NCBI GenBank assembly: GCA_965659675.1
Contig: CBFHWY010000112.1
Span: forward strand, 1-6,453
Length of the DNA: 6,453 nucleotides
Direction: 5' to 3'
Source of the DNA: CBFHWY01 sp965659675
GTDB lineage: Bacteria; Bacteroidota; Bacteroidia; Flavobacteriales_G; Salibacteraceae
The first letter of the stretch is position 1, and each line of letters starts with the position of its first letter. Made by a program: the position numbers and the translations under genes. The notes beneath the pieces were generated by a model that saw only the letters and a program-made list of their open reading frames with translations, did not search any database and was not told the origin of the DNA. Shown here in pieces: positions 3,814 to 6,453 of the stretch.

Positions 3814-5364
3814 ATGAATATAGATGTCGATCATGTTTGTCAACAATTAAGAACCCACCTAAATATATCCCTAACAAAGCAGAACAATATCTCAATTGCC
3901 GAAATTCCTCAGTTCCATGGTAAGCAGCATAGAGGTTTCATGAAGGCAATTTTCGAGCACTGTCCACCAGCAAGATCCCATTTCACTGCTGAAGAAGCCC
4001 TTCATTTATTAGATGGAGATGATGACTCAAAGATACGCACAAACATTTTAAACTGGCTTTTAGAAGAGAAGAAGAAGAAGTCGGACACGGCTGGCATTAA
4101 CTACGATTCCCATGTCGATAGCAAACTGTCAGATATCGTCTACATCCATAACCTAATGAATAATAGGGCTAATTTCATCTACAACCCTAAGATAGATTTC
4201 TGTCTCTCACATAGAGAACCTATGATCTTTAGCCGGCTTAAGTCCTTGTTAGGCGGTGAAGGTGAAGCTAGAGAGTGGTTATTAAACCGAACTAAGGACT
4301 GTGTAACACAGCCTATATTCATGAATCCTGACAGAATTATAGATCTCCCCGGCAGTAAGCACCAAATATTTAATACGTGGGATAAACCTGAATGGATGAA
4401 TCTTTACCTCGAACGAGAAACCTTCAACGAGTCTATTACCTATGACGATTTCCCTGAGATAGTGAGAGAGTTCTTTAGTCACTTCTTTTTAACTGAGGAG
4501 TCCAAAGATTGGTTCTTTAGCTGGCTTCACAATGTTTTATTTAATAAATCAGATATCTTATGTGTATTTGTAGGGGAGAAAGGTACTGGTAAAACCCTTA
4601 TGGTTGAGGATTTCCTATCAGGCCTTATCGGTAAAAATAACATTCTGCCTATCGGAGAAGGATTCCAAAACAACCACTTTCAGGACGGTATCCAGAATAA
4701 TCAGCTTTTGTTCTTTGATGAGTTCGAGGTCAATAACAAAATTAAAAGTAAACTTAAGCGGTTACTAAACAACAGAGGTCAGCTAGAAGCGAAGAGTATC
4801 CAGGCTGGGAGTCCTGTAGAATTTAAATTTTCTATGATTATGAACTCAAATAACTGGTTAGAGTTTCAGTTAGATCTGAACGACAGGCGGTTTTGCACCC
4901 TGGACATCACTAACACCCCCCTTAAAAGTATTTGGTCTGAGGAGAAGATAGACAGTCTATGTCGAGTGTTTGCTGACCCTGAATTCCAGTTCGATATGAT
5001 TAGTTACGTGTGTAACCGAGTGTCCCCAAAGATGGCTAAACATCCGCTACGGACTAAGATTTTTGAGGAGATATGTAATAACACTCTCTCCGGATGGTTT
5101 CAGAGGTTTGTAGAGGTTTGCAAATATAAAAAGAAATTCACCAAACCGGCATTCTACAAAAACCATCCCGGCAAACGGACAGGTGAAACTGCTCTTAAGA
5201 GAGAAATTCTCAACTATAAGCAAATGACAGGAATACAACTAGCCACAATCAGGAAAGATCCAGACTGTGAGTGGGTTGCTTACAGTAAGATATTCGACCC
5301 GAAGTTAGTGGAAGAATTAGAGAGAATTAGAGAGCAAGACGAACAGGAGGATGATGAATTATGA
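3814..5364 (+). CDS. SF3/DUF5906-like replicative helicase (AAA+ ATPase)
   Basis: This is a likely DNA helicase that unwinds the phage origin or fork ahead of the downstream polymerase. In the 516-residue protein the ATPase core lies at about 245-365: Walker A GEKGTGKT (254-261), Walker B LLFFDE (298-303, with D302 and E303), a motif C/sensor-1 strand ending in Asn (SMIMNSNNW, 340-348) and an arginine-finger type NDRRF (356-360). This order is that of superfamily 3 and the phage DUF5906/D5-like helicases, which form hexameric rings. Residues 1-240 are helical and hydrophilic, and I see no archaeo-eukaryotic primase acidic motif or TOPRIM/zinc motif there. The C-terminus (430-480) is Lys-rich and may bind DNA; the last 20 residues are strongly acidic. 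It is the first gene of the replication operon, right after the candidate origin, and ends in an ATGA overlap with the next gene. Exact polarity and any primase activity are unknown. Confidence 0.85.
   Translation: MNIDVDHVCQQLRTHLNISLTKQNNISIAEIPQFHGKQHRGFMKAIFEHCPPARSHFTAEEALHLLDGDDDSKIRTNILNWLLEEKKKKSDTAGINYDSHVDSKLSDIVYIHNLMNNRANFIYNPKIDFCLSHREPMIFSRLKSLLGGEGEAREWLLNRTKDCVTQPIFMNPDRIIDLPGSKHQIFNTWDKPEWMNLYLERETFNESITYDDFPEIVREFFSHFFLTEESKDWFFSWLHNVLFNKSDILCVFVGEKGTGKTLMVEDFLSGLIGKNNILPIGEGFQNNHFQDGIQNNQLLFFDEFEVNNKIKSKLKRLLNNRGQLEAKSIQAGSPVEFKFSMIMNSNNWLEFQLDLNDRRFCTLDITNTPLKSIWSEEKIDSLCRVFADPEFQFDMISYVCNRVSPKMAKHPLRTKIFEEICNNTLSGWFQRFVEVCKYKKKFTKPAFYKNHPGKRTGETALKREILNYKQMTGIQLATIRKDPDCEWVAYSKIFDPKLVEELERIREQDEQEDDEL
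5345..5350 (+). promoter_or_regulatory. Consensus ribosome binding site of the 63-residue protein gene
   Basis: AGGAGG, a full Shine-Dalgarno match, lies in the helicase coding end 10 nt before the ATG at 5361. It supports the 63-codon frame being translated in its own right. Confidence 0.7.
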
Positions 5365-5552
5365 GCCGCGACATCTACGATTATCCTATGATGGATCAAA
5401 TGTGTAGGGAGATTTTAGAAAAGACGAAAGATAAAAACTTTGATCCAGACTTTGTTGAGTCCGTATATAGCCAGTATTACGAGCGCGATCTTACTTACAG
5501 TCAAGAGCAAGCAATACGCAACATCTATGACGGGTGGGTTCGCCCTTCATGA
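5361..5552 (+). CDS. Small acidic protein of the replication operon, function unknown
   Basis: I do not recognise this 63-residue protein. It is helical in character, acidic, with many Tyr and Asp (YDYPMMDQM near the start; SQYYERDLTYSQEQAIRNIYDGW at the end). The closing pattern, Thr-Tyr-Ser-Gln-Glu-Gln followed by a helix ending in IYDGW, resembles short segments seen in other phage replication-module proteins where a helix packs against a partner, but no family can be named. No membrane segment, Cys pair or signal peptide is present. ATG 5361 overlaps the helicase stop (ATGA), its own stop overlaps the polymerase start (ATGA), and a consensus Shine-Dalgarno sequence precedes it, so it is very likely a real gene co-translated with helicase and polymerase. 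A helicase or polymerase accessory role is inference from position only. Confidence 0.7.
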   Translation: MSRDIYDYPMMDQMCREILEKTKDKNFDPDFVESVYSQYYERDLTYSQEQAIRNIYDGWVRPS

Positions 5553-6453
5553 AACTCTGCTACATCGATTTCGAATTTAATAGCACTAGCGAAGCTAAGC
5601 TAAACCTGGTCTCGATGTCCTTCCTGTGTACGAATAACACAGAAGAGATGGTTAGAAAGACCATGTGGTTGTACCAGGACGCCACTGCACAAAAGATTGC
5701 AAGGGATTACCTACGTCAAATCCATGACGCTGGGTACACTTTTGTAGCTTTTGTGGCTGAAGCTGAAGTCAGATCAATGATAGCCCTTGGCTTTTCTCAG
5801 AAAGAAGTCATGGAGTTAAGTGTTATTGATCTATACCTTGAGTATCGGTGTCTTCTTAACCATAACCACAAATATGCCTACGGAAAACAGTACCTTGGAG
5901 GTAAAGAGATTAAGACGACCCCGCCGCCTAACAAGTGGGAGTCGGAAAGGGATGATGGACACTCCCACCACAAGCCAGAATTCTCTTTAGCTGCAGCATG
6001 TTACAAGATGTTAGGTGAGAAGATAGATACTGAGCACAAGAACGCCATCAGAGATTTAATAATCTCCGACGACGCTGAGCGCTTGAGATCAGACAGTGAT
6101 CTGATACTTGAGTATAACGAATCTGACATCAATTTCCTACCGAAACTCTTAAACGCCATCTTAAGAGCTTTTAAATCTGAAGGGGTACCGAAGGCCAGTT
6201 TCCTTAAGGGGGCTCACCTAAGGGGTGAATACGCGGCTTGTACGGCTATTATGATCACCAAAGGATACCCGGTGAATATGGAGAAGGTTAATAAGTTCAT
6301 CGGTAACTTAGATCAAATCCTTAAGGTCACCCGGGAAGAAGCTAATAACTACGGGGTAGATGCTTTCCGCTTGGTTAAATCCCAAAATAGATATGTCGGA
6401 ACTGAAAAGAAAATTAGGGAATGGATCAAAGAACAGAAGTTCCCACACTGGAG
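5549..6453 (+). CDS. Family A (Pol I-like) phage DNA polymerase, N-terminal part
   Basis: Translation from ATG 5549 stays open for 301 codons to the right edge, so the polymerase catalytic palm and fingers lie outside. The N-terminus is a DEDDy-type 3'-5' proofreading exonuclease: motif I YIDFEF (D7 and E9), a region-II segment FVAFVAEAEVRSM (65-77) and motif III YNESD (Y189 and D193). After this, RGEYAACTAIMITKGYPVN (225-243) is the typical linker into the thumb/polymerase part of phage Pol A proteins. Between motifs II and III lies a long stretch with a His/Lys/Pro-rich segment (TTPPPNKWESERDDGHSHHK, 123-142). The expected motif-II acidic residue appears as Glu (E71 or E73) rather than Asp. 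No 5'-3' exonuclease domain precedes it. The start overlaps the upstream stop as ATGA, so translation is coupled. The protein presumably replicates the phage genome together with the upstream helicase. Confidence 0.88.
   Translation, partial: MKLCYIDFEFNSTSEAKLNLVSMSFLCTNNTEEMVRKTMWLYQDATAQKIARDYLRQIHDAGYTFVAFVAEAEVRSMIALGFSQKEVMELSVIDLYLEYRCLLNHNHKYAYGKQYLGGKEIKTTPPPNKWESERDDGHSHHKPEFSLAAACYKMLGEKIDTEHKNAIRDLIISDDAERLRSDSDLILEYNESDINFLPKLLNAILRAFKSEGVPKASFLKGAHLRGEYAACTAIMITKGYPVNMEKVNKFIGNLDQILKVTREEANNYGVDAFRLVKSQNRYVGTEKKIREWIKEQKFPHW

Noticed and set aside
4282..4482. Minus-strand open frame of 66 codons inside the helicase gene
   Set aside because: It is a shadow of the helicase gene, with no ribosome binding site or promoter in front of it.
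5047..5238. Minus-strand open frame of 63 codons inside the helicase C-terminus
   Set aside because: It is antisense to a coding region that continues unbroken to its stop at 5364. No start signal is visible.

Overview
The window looks like a piece of a double-stranded DNA tailed bacteriophage (Caudoviricetes). Genes are densely packed, with ATGA/GTGA-type overlaps. A small- and large-terminase pair lies on the minus strand, and a replicative helicase and a family A DNA polymerase lie on the plus strand. I see no integrase, repressor, rRNA or tRNA gene, so temperate or lytic lifestyle cannot be decided. The host cannot be named. A perfect TTATCCACA DnaA box and sigma70-like promoters point to a Gram-negative-type bacterial host (inference).

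Left arm (1-2946, minus strand, read right to left): small terminase, then a NeuB-family sialic/nonulosonic acid synthase, then the large terminase, then a P-loop kinase that runs off the left edge. The four genes overlap or abut: 20 nt between terS and neuB, a GTGA overlap between neuB and terL, and TAA directly followed by ATG between terL and the kinase. They therefore form one translationally coupled operon. A sugar-acid synthase locked between the two terminase genes is the most unusual gene-level feature.

Centre (2947-3813): a short divergent promoter region, a small one-TM/coiled-coil protein (3075-3326) whose mRNA appears leaderless or nearly so, and then 487 nt without a gene. That gap is rich in structure. 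It holds several perfect inverted repeats, a strong promoter (TTGACC-17-TATACT) enclosed by an 11-bp inverted repeat, a perfect DnaA box, an AT-rich tract, and a long GT/CA hairpin nested inside a 10-bp inverted repeat. I read it as a probable phage replication origin combined with a control region for the replication genes.

Right arm (3814-6453, plus strand): a 516-residue SF3/DUF5906-like helicase, a 63-residue unknown protein, and the first 301 residues of a family A DNA polymerase (3'-5' exonuclease domain and start of the polymerase part). The junctions are both ATGA overlaps, so this is a coupled replication operon. The helicase probably unwinds at the adjacent origin and the polymerase copies the template. 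No primase domain is recognisable in the window.
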